Positions 11,241 to 24,639 of a stretch of 64,000 bases of DNA are shown one piece after another. This DNA comes from Brienomyrus brachyistius (lineage: Eukaryota > Chordata > Actinopteri > Osteoglossiformes > Mormyridae). The position numbers and the translations under genes are program-made. Every line of letters begins with the position of its first letter. The stretch's first letter is position 1. Location of the stretch: assembly GCF_023856365.1 (NCBI RefSeq), contig NC_064534.1:7646536-7710535 (forward strand), read 5' to 3'. The notes beneath the pieces were generated by a model. The model was not told the origin of the DNA, did not search any database, and was given only the letters and a program-made list of their open reading frames with translations.

Positions 11241-14200
11241 GGCACAGTGTCAGAGGTTATATGAACACTAACTGCTCCAGAAGACAGTGACTTCATGGGA
11301 CCCTGACCTGTCCTGACTTCTGTTCTTGACGAGTGTCACACTACTTCAGTAAGAGCGAGAAGGACACAGTGGTGGGGTTTCAAACACAGGCTAGAGGAAA
11401 TATTCCTTTTCCATGTTGGTGTGTATTATACCGCGTCCTACAGTGGTGAAACACAATGCCTCCGCAGCAATGCAATAAATAGCCGACACAGCCACCTATA
11501 AACGGCTCAGAAAGTGCCCACACATCGTCATCCAGAATTGATAGTTTCTTAATCACTGGCTTCCTTCCATTGCAGACCAGCTACCCGAGGACTTCCTGTC
11601 CCTTCCGCAGGTGGCTGTGCTTCGGATGTCAGGCGAACGGCAGCATGCTGAGCGGGTGTGCGTGCATCCCCTCAACATCTGCATGTTGGAAATTACTCTA
11701 CACCCTTCAACCTTTAGAACATCTTGGGATCCCAGGAATCGAGCTTTAGCAAGTGACCATGGAGAAAAGACGTCCGGGCTAACTCGCTCGGTGTGCTACT
11801 CTTGCCACAACCCTTCGCGCAAGACAAGTGATAGGAAAATGAAACAAAAGGATGTCCAAGAAGAATGGCCAAACGAACAAGTGAACAAACGAAAGACCAA
11901 ACAGACAAACAAATATACAGAATTTAGTAAAAATGATATCAGCACAATAGTCTGACACCTTGGTCTGCCACAGAGGCAGGAAGACATGGTAATTACTACT
12001 TCACTAGCTTCTGGGGCAGCACAGGAAGCAGCAGTGAGACAGCAGTTTTATTAGAAAGGGGGCAAAGACAGACAACAAAGACCAAGGGGGTCCCAGTAAT
12101 TGACCCCAGGTTGACTTTCTCCCCACTAATCGCTGGAGTCTCCCGGGATGAGTCAGGCAGGGGGGCCCGACAGAAACCAGGGCAGTGAAATCTGTCAGAG
12201 CTTGAGCGCAAGAACGTTCTCCTAAAGCACCATGACGGCGTTTATGGTGAAAGAGGTAAACGATCCCGTTCAGGTGGAATCCTACACCGCTGCTCGTTTT
12301 GGTTCAAGGGCTCTTTTATGCCTGACAAAGTCTCCTAACTGCTCCCAAGACTGCAGCTGATGTCCAACCCGACGGCGATCAGCGTATTCATCTTGGAGTC
12401 GTCACAGCTGGCCCCGAGCCACCACGAATGTGGCACGCTTTTCAGGAGATGGAGAACTTAATCTCCCTCATGCAGTGCAGAGTAACTAAGAGCCACTGCG
12501 GGCAAGAACCTAATCTTTCACTTGGCGTCTTTCCGAGTCTCCATCTTTAAGGAGAAGGAGTCATTAACCAGGTGGATTGTAGAGGCCGCCGATCACCCTC
12601 CGGCGCCACCACGACCTGGGAACCACCATGTTATCGGTCGTGCCAAACAGAATCCTGTTTATTCTAGATAATGTCAGCGTCTCCCCGACGGTAAGGGTGA
12701 GGGAACAGGGCAGTCCCAGGAATTGTATGGGAGATCACGGGCAGGTACGCAGACGTTCCGAAGTCCTATGTAGGTCAGGCTCTAAGCAATAACAGTGAGC
12801 GTGGGTAGGGTTTCTCCTTATCGCTATCTGGTTACCCGTCGTGAGCTCTCATAACTAACCAGCTCCCAAGCTGCCAGCGGGTTGGTAACTTAAGATGGCT
12901 GACTAACTCGGTGTTGACAGACGGTTTTCCTCATCAGAAGAACACCCCAGCGGATGTCATATGGGAAACCTCATGTCTGTTTCCACAAAGGGGGAGACCG
13001 GGAATCGCCTCATATCCTCTATGCTAGAGAGCTACAGTCAAGGGTTAGCAACAGCAAAGTGCAAAAAAAACAAAAAAAACACATTTTATCAGAATGTGAA
13101 GTATGAGCAACGGCTGTATTTCATGCATCGCAAATTAAATTCTGCAAGTAATGCGATAAAATAGATCATCCAAGGAGTATTAAATACGGGCCGGCCAAAC
13201 CGTGGTCTGTGATAGATTAATTACAGGAAAATGTATGGTGGGCTCCATTTTAATCTGTTCATTCAAGATCGTTTTTCATGAATCACACGCGAATCTAAAC
13301 GATACTCCGCGGATTATACAAGTGATTGGGAGGTTACAGTTCAGCCGAGTCTCTGTGCTGCTACGTGGTGTTTCATCTGTAACGGAAATTTAGCCAGACT
13401 AAAGAGAGACCACGTATCATAAACAGCAGCCAGCCGTCCAAAGGCAGGCCTCGTTAAAAAGGCTAAATGTTTATTTGAATTACTAACCTTCAATCAGCAA
13501 CTGTGCTGCAAAGGCACATCGGTACTTTGCCGGCATTTCTGACAATGTCTCTGTGGCCAGTGAAACCCAGAGGATCTTCGGAGCGGCTGCTGCTGTACAA
13601 GTGATGGTGACGCAGGCATTGGATACGGGAAACCGGCCTGACCTGATTTCCCGGTCAGCCATCCCGAGCAGCTGTTTGTGAACATAAACACATGGGTTGG
13701 CGAGAAGCTTACGGTCATGCCAGCCAGTCAGTCTACGATGCATGAGGCTGCGAGGAACGGTTTGCTGTTCCTACGCATCTTCAGCCTGGATCTAAGGTTA
13801 TACCTGTCGCCCCCGTGACAGGAAACGCTGGGCACCTTAGCGGGAGCTGTCCCTCTGAAAGTAGAACCTTGACCTACTTCATAAGCCCTCTTCGTCCCCT
13901 TGGTCCAGGCCGAGATACAAGGGACAATGTCTGCTTGTCTGAAACGCAGGTAGACCCCCACCCGTCTGGAAGCGTAGTACTCCTGATAGGCAATATCCTG
14001 TATCAGCTGAGATTTGTGCTGCATGCACCCCCCTCCCCGCACCCCTCCTCAAAGCTAATAGGCCAGCAGGAGTGAGAACAGTGGGGCCCTTGTGGTGGGG
14101 TGTGGGGGGGCAATGAGCGAGGCCACATGGCACCAATTTGGCTCATTATTGCTACAATAAACGTACACAAAGCGGCAGTGTCGTGGCCCCCGTTGCCGGC

Positions 14201-15300
14201 GATATCTGGCGGCGGCGGACAGATCCCTCCAGATGTGCTGTTTTAAAAAGAGCCGCGACCGTGACCCAGTAACTGTGGCAGTGTGAACGCCGGGGGCTGC
14301 GCTGATATTAATCCCAAGATGGTAACAAACGGAGCCATTTTCCACTGGAACTGTGTGTTTTCAGGGACCATGAAACCAGTGATGTAGGGAAAGTTTGTTA
14401 TTGGTAGGGACACGACTTAATAATATAAATGAAAAGTGGGGGGGGGGGGTAATCTAAGGAGCCAAATTAAATATTGGGGGGGTACACGTCTTTCCTGGTT
14501 CCTGGTTCCTGGTTTATACCCCTGCTTGAAACATCTAGCGAGAAAATAGAGAATAAAAAAAGACAAACAAGGATGACATCATCTGTCCCTCTGGGCAACG
14601 CCACCAGGTAGGGGGCCCATCTTACAGAAACGAACACCTTGGAGATAAACTTGCCCCTCCCCTACCCCACCATGATTGGCTAGGCCTCAGACCCTGCCTC
14701 CCACTAATCACAATATGTCTGCCTGGAAGAATCGCTAGTGGACAGTAGTGTCAGGATGGCCAGTGCGACCCCATTTCCCACGCACCTGGGAAGGGTGGGA
14801 ATATGATGTCACCGGGACTGGGGTTGGGGGGACCTTACTGCCTCCCAAGGAGTAAAAAAAACACTGTTTCGGGAAAATCCCAAGACTCCGGTCAGCTGTG
14901 TGAGCCGTGCTAAGCCTATCAGCAGGAAAAGATCGCCAAGTTTGGCCAAAGTTTTGTCAGAATCTGGATGTTGGCCCAGAGGACCTCACAATGGCCGGTT
15001 CTCTTTATTCTACACACGAAAAATGGAAGAAAAGGCTGTGATCAGGGAACTGTCCATTGTCCACCTCACCAAAAGTGTGATCTGTTGACTGTAATAAGGC
15101 TGACTGGGATTGCAGGCACACATTGGAGGAAGGCTGGATGTTGCAGGCTGCAATACCACCATATCTTTAATTATAAATTATGATGAGACAATAACCAAGA
15201 GCCAAAAACACAGCATTTTCCAGGGGGCTGGTCATACATAAACACACCTAGGTTCTGGAAATGATGGGCATGCATAAAGCGCACTAAGAGCCTGGATTCA
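11241..15300. other. Noncoding stretch
   Basis: No gene is recognised. The section 11,850-11,925 is rich in AAAC/AAAG words. A G tract is at about 14,438-14,449 and three copies of TTCCTGG at about 14,493-14,513. Section 12,950-13,340 is AT-rich with TAAT words. Open frames of 60-146 codons on both strands show no domain and overlap one another. Confidence 0.45.
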
Positions 15301-15920
15301 GCGGCCCGGAGGTGAGGCGGCCCTGAGGTGAGGCGGCCCGGAGGTGAGGCGGCCCAGAGGTGAGGCGGCCCTGAGGTGAGGCGGCCCTGAGGTGAGGCGG
15401 GCCTGAGGTGAGGCAGCCTAGAGGTGAGGCGGCCCGGAGGTGAGGCGGCCCGGAGGTGAGGCGGCCCTGAGGTGAGGCAGCCTAGAGGTGAGGCAGCCTG
15501 GAGGTGAGGCGGCCCTGAGATGAGGCAGCCCTGAAGTGAGGCGTCCCTGAGGTGAGGCAGCCCGGAGGTGAGGCGGCCCAGAGGTGAGGCAGCCTTGAGG
15601 TGAGGCAGCCTTGAGGTGAGGCGGCCCAGAGGTGAGGCAGCCTTGAGGTGAGGCGGCCCAGAGGTGAGGCAGCCTTGAGGTGAGGCAGCCTTGAGGTGAG
15701 GCGGCCCTGAGGTGAGGCGGCCTAGAGGTGAGGCGGCCCTGAGGTGAGGCGGCCTAGAGGTGAGGCGGCCCAGAGGTGAGGCAGCCTTGAGGTGAGGCAG
15801 CCCTGAGGTGAGGCGGCCCTGAGGTGAGGCAGCCTTGAGGTGAGGCGGCCCAAAGGTGAGGCAGCCTTGAGGTGAGGCAGCCCTGAGGTGAGGCCGCCCT
15901 GAGGTGAGGCGGCCCTGAGG
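15301..15920. repeat. 16-bp minisatellite array, about 39 units
   Basis: The unit GGTGAGGCGGCCCTGA and close variants (GGCAGCCTTGA, GGCGGCCTAGA, GGCGGCCCGGA) repeat with a 16-bp period across the interval. Three units make 48 bp, so an open frame on the minus strand reads as a 16-residue repeat rich in Pro, Leu, His and Gly inside a 287-codon frame (15,171-16,034). There is no signal peptide, promoter or splice context, and variants differ without regard to codon position, so I do not call a gene. The plus strand is purine- and G-rich. Confidence 0.93.
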
Positions 15921-18000
15921 CCTTTCTCCTATCGCAGATGGACAGATAGCACAATATTTAGCAGTTTCCAAAGAAAAGCTGATTTGCCCATCGTGCTCGA
16001 GCGGCCGACGGTGGCTTTGCCAGTTTCCATTCATTCTTTGGGAATGAGTACTTCATGTGACCCAGTACTGTGTGATGATTCCACCAAAAACTCCCCAGCG
16101 ACTTACAGGCTGATCCTCATTTTCCGCTTCCCCTCTCCCTGTGCCGTTTATCCCCCCACAAGCGGACCACTAAACAGTCTGGCTGCTCGGAGATAAGCCC
16201 CTCCCCCCGGCCCTTTCCCCGGCCTCCCGGAACGGCCTCGGCCCCCAAAACTATGGCAAATATATGATTAATAGATTCAAAAGGAGGGGTGGTGTCCGTG
16301 GAGTTGAGGGAGGCGGGGGGGGAAGCCAGATCCCACCAGCACCACGCGTGGGCTATGCGGTGCCACCCGCCACCAATGAGCTGCCGAAACTGCGGCCGGG
16401 GGCCATACAGCATCCCGTAAGCGTTAATTCATGGCCCAATTCGGAGGGCGCATTCAAAACGGCGGTACAAAAATACATTTGTTTGTCAGTTGCGAAACGT
16501 GCAATGCTGAATTAGCAATTTTGCAGCCACGCCTTTTGGCAGCGAGACGAGATTTCAGAAGGTATAAATACAGCAGCGGACAGACGAATGTCTGCGGATC
16601 CTGTGAATTCTGTTAAACAGCCGTCCAGGCTTCAGGTCTACAGGGGCACATTCAGCCATTCTCCTGTTCGCCCCAGTGATTTCCAAATGTACATTTCCCA
16701 GCTCTGTGACTTCCCCAACCCCGTCTTCCAGCTCTGTATTTCCTAACCTTACCTCTTTCATCCCAATGTCTTCCCAACCTTAAATCTCCCAGCTTTACCT
16801 CTTCCAGCCATACGTTTTTCCCAGCTCGTGTCTTCCTGCATCTCATTCGCAGGCCTGGGTGGCCCGTATTCATTGTCACTGAAGTAAAGCCTGTGTAATT
16901 CTCCCTCTCCCCGAAACTGTACGGCAGCCAGATCGTCAGCTCAGCACCCTGAGCAGGAAGACAGGCGCACAGGGATGAGATTTCAGCCGTGTCTGGGAGG
17001 GGGCCCTTTTATGACTTTATTCTCTGTCAAATCAATGCTCGCCTAATTGATGCTTTACACTAAACATTAACACAGCAAATCGTTTCATGCTGTCACACCA
17101 GGCCAACTGTACATAAATGCAACGCTGGAAATTATGACTTTATCACCATTTTTTTTCCCACTCAACAGAAAGGAAACGGGAAGAAAACCAGCAGACTGGC
17201 ATCCCAGCGGCTTGGTCAGACTAATTCATCAAAACTTCATTTAGACATGGGTGTAATTTTAACCACCATTAACTCCTGAGGTTTTACATACCACTCCATC
17301 CCCCATGTTGTTTTCACCCCGTAGAGCTTGTTGTCACAGTGAAGACTGTAATTACACCGTCATATACTTCACAGGTGTCAGACCGTGCTTCTCCCCCGAG
17401 TGTCTCCACTAATAACTCCGTGGAAAAGTGGGCCGGTGGACCCTGTTTAATGGGCCGAGCCACTGCAGCTGGATTTCGGGGAGGCAAACGGCTTAGAACC
17501 TGTGATTTTCAAATTGTACCGTGGATAAGCACACATTACGGGAGCCTGACCTAGTTAACTGCTGCTTTTGCACGTCGCACTTTAGCAGAACGAGGGAAAA
17601 AAAGTCGGCGGCGAGGATAGTGCGCCACTTGTCCGCGCGCCGTTCTATTGATCTCCGTCTCTGTGAACCGCCGGGCCGGCCTGTCCAGCTGACCGCTTGT
17701 TCGGCTGGATATTTACTTAAGCGGTTCAGGTTAAGCGCACTTCCCCAGCTCCGGAACCGCACGTCCTCTCCGTGGGCTCCTCCGTCTTCCTGAAGCTCGC
17801 GCCCAACCCCCCCCCCCCCCCCCGCTGCTGACGAATGCTTTCCTCAGGTGTCTGCTCAGCACATTGCGGGCTGTGCCTCTGATAAAACATCAAGAGCCCA
17901 GCTTGCGGAGATCCTCTTTTCAGTAGTACATACCACAGGCGGAAACTGCACAGGGCACCTGTGAATACAGGCAGCTCATATCCGCCTGCACACCAACCCC
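15921..18000. other. Noncoding stretch with decayed pyrimidine repeat
   Basis: Between about 16,670 and 16,830 imperfect copies of a phrase like CTTCCAGCTCTGTATTTCC follow each other every ~20-30 bp, which suggests a decayed tandem repeat. The section 17,000-17,300 is balanced AT-rich sequence with TTTATGACTTTAT twice (near 17,008 and 17,134). A C tract lies at about 17,807-17,823. No exon is supported. Confidence 0.45.
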
Positions 18001-18240
18001 ACTACGTCACAGGCTACTTACTCAACAGCTACCTAGTAACTCAATGGCTACATACTCCATGGCTGTACACTCTATGGTTACATACTCTATGGATATGTAC
18101 TTCATAGCTACGTACACCAGGGCTATGTACTACAGGATTTTGCACTCCGTGGCTACATACTCATCGACTACATATTCCATGATTACATACTCCATGGCTA
18201 TGTACTCAATGTCTGCATACTCAATGTCCCTAAACTGGGT
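18001..18240. repeat. 15-bp degenerate minisatellite
   Basis: Copies of TGGCTACATACTCCA recur every 15 bp with many substitutions (TGGCTGTACACTCTA, TGGTTACATACTCTA, TGGATATGTACTTCA and so on). Because 15 is a multiple of 3, a plus-strand open frame (18,044-18,280) reads as a five-residue ATYSM-like repeat. There is no evidence that it is expressed; substitutions do not favour silent positions by eye. Confidence 0.88.
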
Positions 18241-21200
18241 CAATAGTACGAAGATGTACTATCGCAGAAATGGCCTTTGAAAGGTCTTGATCGCTGGAAA
18301 AGACGCCATGCAGAATTCAGACCTTCTGCCATCTCTGGTGTCTGGTCATTAGATTAAAAACACTCCATCCAAGCACATCCCGCCCTCTCATCTCAGCTGG
18401 GAAGGACCTTCTGACCAGAGGGTTATAGCCAGGAAGCTCTTTAACATACACGCCCACATGGGGCAACTACTAAGATGCCAGCACAGAGAGGCTGAAGGGA
18501 GCGTTCATTTACTTCAGGAGCCCAAAAGCAATAGCTTCTACATCGCAGTCTCAGATTCCGTCACTCTTGAGGGTCTTTCAGGATACTCACAGGGAACCGT
18601 CTCACTGTGAGGCCAGTAAGGGACATGTGACAGTGGGATGGGAGGAATGAGGTTCCTCGGTGCTCCTTGACGCGATCATCGCAGAACGTTGCCCTGCGGT
18701 TCCCCGGTCCCCGGAAATGACATCAGATCTGTCGGACCAGGAAATCGATGCACCCTGGTTTTTACTGGCTGTTGAACCACAGGACTTCGGGTTCCAGTCG
18801 AGTAAATTCATCAGTCTGGTCGACAGTGACTTCCGGAAGGAGGGCAGAAAACTCAATGGCAAGATGGGGCATTCATGCCTCAGACCCCAAACCCTCATTA
18901 AGAGCCACTAGGAACCACGCAAGGTGGAACTTCACAGCACGTGAGGCAAATCAGTCTATGTGGCTCCATAAGGTGCCCTATCCTCACTAATTACATGTGT
19001 GTGTTTATGTTCTTTGACTGTTTGTCACCCATATTATTTACAATGACCTGGAAGTGGCTTTGGAGAAAAGTATCAGTCTGGTAAGAACATATGAATACAA
19101 TGGAAATTACAAATGAACTGGTAATGAAAACCAAAGAAAGGTAAAGCAAGTCAATTAAGGAGACACGTCTCTGCTCTGTGAGCTGTACAGCTGCCAGGAT
19201 GTTCCCACATCGCAGAGTGGTCAGGGCCATTTACCATGGGGGCATTTAACTCTGGCCTCAGTGAACTTGACACCCAGTGTAAAATATTTACTTTAACGGC
19301 AGTGGTAAGAGCTCTTGCTTTCCATCGCAGCTTTCAATGAATCTGAAGGTGGACCACCAGGGAGGCATCGGAGTTAATGTTGTTTCCAGTCGATAATCTG
19401 CACATTTCAGGAAAGAGCAGGCAGGAGAGCAAGCAGGGAGAACCCACCTCAGGCACACCAAATGCACAGGGAGACATGACATCAGATGAAAGTCAGTGCA
19501 GAGAGATGAAGTTAAATATTTAGCGTGCTAAATATATTCTGCTCCGCTGTGAGTGAACTCAACCCAAAGGTGGTCTCCTCTGAGTGGTGTCAGGGGTCTC
19601 GGAGGGGGGAGGCCATGCCCATCCATAGCACGATCAGCGAGGGACCCACTAGGGGGCTGGGGCCAGGTCCCCGCAAGTCGCAAACACAGCAGCAGAAGGG
19701 GACAAGGACACGCGATGGCATTCGCTCCCGTCCTGGGAGATAGAGACAGAGGTGTGGGTGGAGCCACATCTCAGAACCTTCCCAGCTCCTGCCTCGTTCT
19801 GCTCACTTGTCTTTGGTGCTTTTCCAGGTCAGATAAGAATGCCGTAGGCACAATCCACACCGCATATTTTTGAACACTCAGTCCAAAGCAGCCAGACCAA
19901 CATTGCAAGCAACATTCAAATACTACTGTGAATCACAACTCAGGCTAGCTGACTGTTAGGTCTTACGGTTGTTCATTTAACAACGAATTAAAACAGGCGT
20001 TCGTTCAAAACAAAATCTCTGCAACTTCATGTAACATCCCGGAGTTTAACTTAATGTAGTTTAATTTGCTTAGCTTTACCAGCCAGTCTCCCAAAAAGGC
20101 AAATCGTGTCAACACACAAAAAAATATGTTTATTCGTACCAAAGCGTATTTGTTGAGTTATTCAGCGCTGCCTCGGTGTTCTGAAAACCACACTGAATGC
20201 ATAACAACTCTGATGCAAAATTTTCCTCTTTCACTGTGAACACCAGGACGTCATTTTGCTCCGAAGGAAGATTAGCTTTTCTAAAATCATGTAACAACAT
20301 CTGCTGGGTTGATGAATAAGACAGAAAGGAAAAGTCTGACTAGCATTTCGACTGATGCAACACCACTGGAGACGAGTGACCAGTCGGGGAATGAGGATTC
20401 AACCGTGCAGGCAACAAATATCCAGCAAGTAATCTCGACTCAACGCTGCATTTATATTTATGACATAAACCACAGAGCAGGCAGTGAGGTTTATTATCCC
20501 CTTAATATCTACTTATACACGTAACAGGCTTCAGTGATTATGCGCGGCTACATGCTAACAGCGCTCCCCAGACGTCTATTAAGTTCTCTAATTATCTTCG
20601 TGCTTCAATCTAAGTGATTCGCGGTACCATCCAGAAAGTAGATCTTCGTTTTTTTTTTTTTTGATTTCCAAAATGTAACGTATTAGCATTTCCTTGTGCA
20701 TATTCAACATGACCCTAAAAATCCAGAAATTAAATCAAAATAATAGAAAGGATTTGCATCTGTACAATTAAATAGTGGGTAGAATTGTAAACCCCCGTTT
20801 CACTCCGCTAGGGCCACAGTATATCTCTGCTTTAAAACATGCAGCGGGATTTCAGCTCATTTCTGAAAAATGAAGGATTTGGTGCTTCATAAATAATGGA
20901 TTTTATGCGCTTCCAGGTATCTTTGTAATGAACATCATTTACCCTCTTGAAAATCATCATCAATCACGGCATTAAGTAGGAAGGAGTGATTTCCAACAAC
21001 AGGACAGACCCATTAATGACTGTTCAGCCAACCATGTGACCACAGCTGAGCGACCAGCTACCAAAATGAGAATTAAAGATCATTGTTTGGGAGACAGGGG
21101 TGACAGCCACGATTCAGCCTAATCGGGCTAGAGGCATACAGCACAATAGGCTTCATACCATGGGTGTAAGGTTAAATCTCAAGATATTCCCCAAATATCG

Positions 21201-22535
21201 GAATATTTACCCAGAACAAACAATAAACAACAACAACAACAATAATAATAATACTCCTCATCATCATATTGGTTCCCGTCTTGCTAAGAATTCTTATAAA
21301 TCTTCAGCTACATTTTATGTTGCGTAATTCCAGATATACACTATTACCATCCGATAAATTTTTTAATATAAGTCTTTTTTTCCCACAATTTAGATTAAAC
21401 TGAAAATATCAGGTCCACGTAAGCTTTAGAGCAACTCCGGCTCCTAATAGAAGCGGGCGGATATTTTTAAATATGGACTTTTTATATATAACGGTGGCAA
21501 TAGGCGTTTGAAACTCACTAGACAGACCGTCATTAATGAGACACCTGTCAAGTGAAACACCAACAATGGCACCCAGTGTTCGCCGCTCTCGTTTACAAAT
21601 CTATCAGATATGCTGCCACCCATGCATTGAAATCGACAATGAGCCGCGCCGGCTCCTTTGAGCCGCATCTCCGGACTCATCACTCACACGCAGCGCCCCT
21701 TGGCCGAAGCGCACGGACACACGCCCCCCACCACGGCGGGTGACAGACACACAAAGGCAGATTCATTGTTACTCAGAAGGCAGATCGGCCGCGCTCAGCG
21801 CGCCGCCGATACTTACGGACACGGTCAGTCGTCCCGGTGGCAAAACCAAGTTCACTTCAATCTCCCAGTCAACCCTGGCGCTGTTTGGCGGCGATCTGCT
21901 ATTAATCTTTTGCTAATGAATTTTCAGTATATTGGGCCAGAATTTCGTTCATTTTAAAAGCTGATGTTTTTAAAGCTGGTCTTTTCTCAACACTGCCTGA
22001 AAATGAACCTGAACCAGAACTTCCCTAACGACGGTATAATTTTCCACGGTTTATTTACATCCTATTACCTTTGTTGTAATATATGTCGTAATTACTGTCT
22101 AAAATGAAATTACCCCAATGCACAGACAATATAACGGTACATTTGATAAAACTGAAGCGTTTATATATATGTTTTGTTGTAATTAATAAGTCTACCCTTT
22201 CAGTAGGCCTATACATTTGATTAATTTATGGGTTTTTAGGAAATTACATTTAACGCAATATAAATGCAGCTAAATATATATTGTTTTACTATACGGCTGT
22301 TTAGGCTACATCCTAAAATTCTTGGGTAGTCTTGATATTTTAATATTTCTTTTGGTAAACGAAGAACGTTAGAGAGGGCCAACAAAATAATACCGGTGTT
22401 TTAACCCAAATGATAAAATGCAGTTGGCGTGTGTGGGGCTTTGTCACCTGCAAAAACCCTTCACGTGACTTCATATATTTTCCATATGAATACACAATAC
22501 GCATTGTTTCTATACTGTAGCCTACGTGCACGGAA

Positions 22536-22537
<2 letters not shown>
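18241..22537. other. Noncoding stretch
   Basis: No coding exon was identified. Landmarks are poly-T at about 20,649-20,661, an AAC/AAT simple repeat at about 21,228-21,254, and a CpG-rich segment at about 21,640-21,840. A CTCF-like motif is at 19,646-19,659. AT-rich blocks at 20,290-20,640 and 21,870-22,330 carry many TAAT words. Confidence 0.45.
19646..19659 (+). promoter_or_regulatory. CTCF-like motif
   Basis: CCACTAGGGGGCTG fits the CTCF core with one mismatch. It lies in a CpG-containing patch with no gene nearby. Confidence 0.35.

Positions 22538-22571
<34 letters not shown>
22538..22571. repeat. (CA)n microsatellite
   Basis: Uninterrupted CA dinucleotides for about 33 bp, typical of fish genomes. 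Confidence 0.97.
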
Positions 22572-22576
<5 letters not shown>

Positions 22577-22921
22577 TAATGATGATGATGAGTGTACATT
22601 TCATGCAATAAGACGAATGCCCTATATTATAGGTGATTAACCCGCATCCACTCAGAGTGTCTCAGCTGCCAGATGAGGTGTCGGAGGCGGACGCGCCCAT
22701 CCTAGCGCGCTGTGTCCCCCCGCCCCGTTCTCTAGGACCCGGTGGAGTGACTGGCGGGGCGACCACCCGGCAAGCCGGCCCTTGGCTCCCCAACCCCCAC
22801 CGCCCTGGATGACAACTGATGGGCCTGATGCGCTCCCACTGTTCGAGGGGCGTGATACACCTTGCCGCTATCTCTAATCACCGGCGTCTATGTAAGCAAA
22901 GACCAAAGCGCATGGATGCTC

Positions 22922-22922
<1 letters not shown>

Positions 22923-22988
<66 letters not shown>
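22923..22988. repeat. Compound (TG)n(AG)n microsatellite
   Basis: A TG run with one TATA interruption passes directly into an AG run, about 66 bp in total. Confidence 0.97.
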
Positions 22989-22994
<6 letters not shown>

Positions 22995-23995
22995 TGTGTT
23001 ATATCAATGCCCAGAGTAAACTTGTGTATGTCTGTGTATGTCCGTGTAATCCGTATTTTCCGACGTCAACAAGGGACTTTTATAGGTATAAAACTGTCTG
23101 CTCTGAAAACAAATTACACTGTGACCACGTGCCTCACTGGCGACATATTAATTGTCAGAAAATCATTTTGAGTTGGCTCAAATGAAAGGGGTCATGGCCA
23201 GCATGCACGGATGGATGTGGAGTAACAGTTCTATAAAAAATTTAAAAAGGAACTTCATTCGCTGAAGCCGGTTTTAGAGTTGAAAGGCAGTTGAAAGAGG
23301 GCGTTATCTCAAACATGCACGGCGGAATTTGGAGTAACAATTAAAAAAGAATGAAATCGCACTTCAAAGCGCACCGTGTTCGCGTAATAGCAAAGTACCA
23401 GCCCAACTCTCTACTGTGAACATCACAAGCGGCATTCGGCTACACAAACTCCTGTGAAAATTACCTACTGGACTCAATCAGATGAATCGAAATCGCTATT
23501 CTTGATACATAGGAATGAGTCCGGATTATTTTAAACACCAAACTAAAACGCGCAGTTTGAATACAACGTTGATACGTTATGATATCACTGGATAGCACAG
23601 AAAGAGTGAGATTCTGAGTCTCGGCCAGGCTTCTGCTTGACGGCAGCCTTTGAGCCCCGGTACCAAAAGACATCGGCATGGTATCTTTGGTGTCTCACTG
23701 TCCTCCCGACAAACCTGCTTACCGATCCTCGGAGAGAGGGGGGAAAACTATAATAATTATCTATTTAAAAAGCGATTCTGGAAGGACTGTAGTTTATGTT
23801 CGGGTCGCCTCTTGTGTTTTCCATCCGAGAGGGCATCTGGCCACCTTTTAACTGCCTCTCAAGCGTAATTTATGCAGGTTAAGAGCTCAATGGAAATGTG
23901 ATTTAAGAACGTAAAACCGCCCGTAAACCAATCAAGGCAAATGGGCAAATGTGCACGATAAAATACATTTACTGCTGTCTTCTTTACATGAACAC

Positions 23996-24000
<5 letters not shown>
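22989..24000. other. Noncoding stretch with a diverged direct duplication
   Basis: Two similar phrases, GCATGCACGGATGGATGTGG (about 23,201) and CATGCACGGCGGAATTTGG (about 23,315), are each followed by AGTAACA and an A-rich run about 115 bp apart. This looks like an old local duplication. No exon is seen. Confidence 0.4.

Positions 24001-24001
<1 letters not shown>

Positions 24002-24077
<76 letters not shown>
24002..24077. repeat. (TA)n(CA)n compound microsatellite
   Basis: About 59 bp of pure alternating AT followed by about 17 bp of AC. The AT part is self-complementary and can extrude as a cruciform. Confidence 0.97.
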
Positions 24078-24639
24078 TTCAAACATATTGACCATTGCTC
24101 CACAGCACTTAAAGTTTTGCAGTAACACGGTCGGCACCGTTCCCACGCAGAAGTTACTTATTACTAATACTGCACTTGTTACGGGGTTATTAATTGCACC
24201 ACCACAGAGGCATTGCATTGAACAAAGAGTCTTAGAGACGCATGCAAGTTACTTCAGAGGCACAGAGAATGTGTAAACACTCTACCTTCAGCTCACGAAT
24301 GGTCAGCGGAGCGGGGGACCGGACTGCCGCTGCTCCTGGTGGTAATCCATTAAAGATTTTGTCGCACAATAGTTCGCTTTCGGTATTTCAACGTATGGCA
24401 GCAACGTGAAGGGGGTACTTTTAGAAAATAATAATCGAGATTTATTTATTTTATTTTTTTCTAAAATCAACGCGCACACTTTGTTCTTCGAATGCGAAAA
24501 TCCACTGGAAAATCCAAGCGACGATGTTTAAATCCTACCAAGAAAAAAAATAATAATGAAAAATAAAAATAAAAAACTAACGGGACCGATCGGTATTTAA
24601 AAAGCAGTGAGGAATGAGCGTCCCAGAGCTTTTGCAGAA

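Noticed and set aside
15171..16034. 287-codon minus-strand frame
   Set aside because: It is the readout of a 16-bp minisatellite. Unit variation shows no codon-position bias by eye, and the ends lack protein-like sequence.
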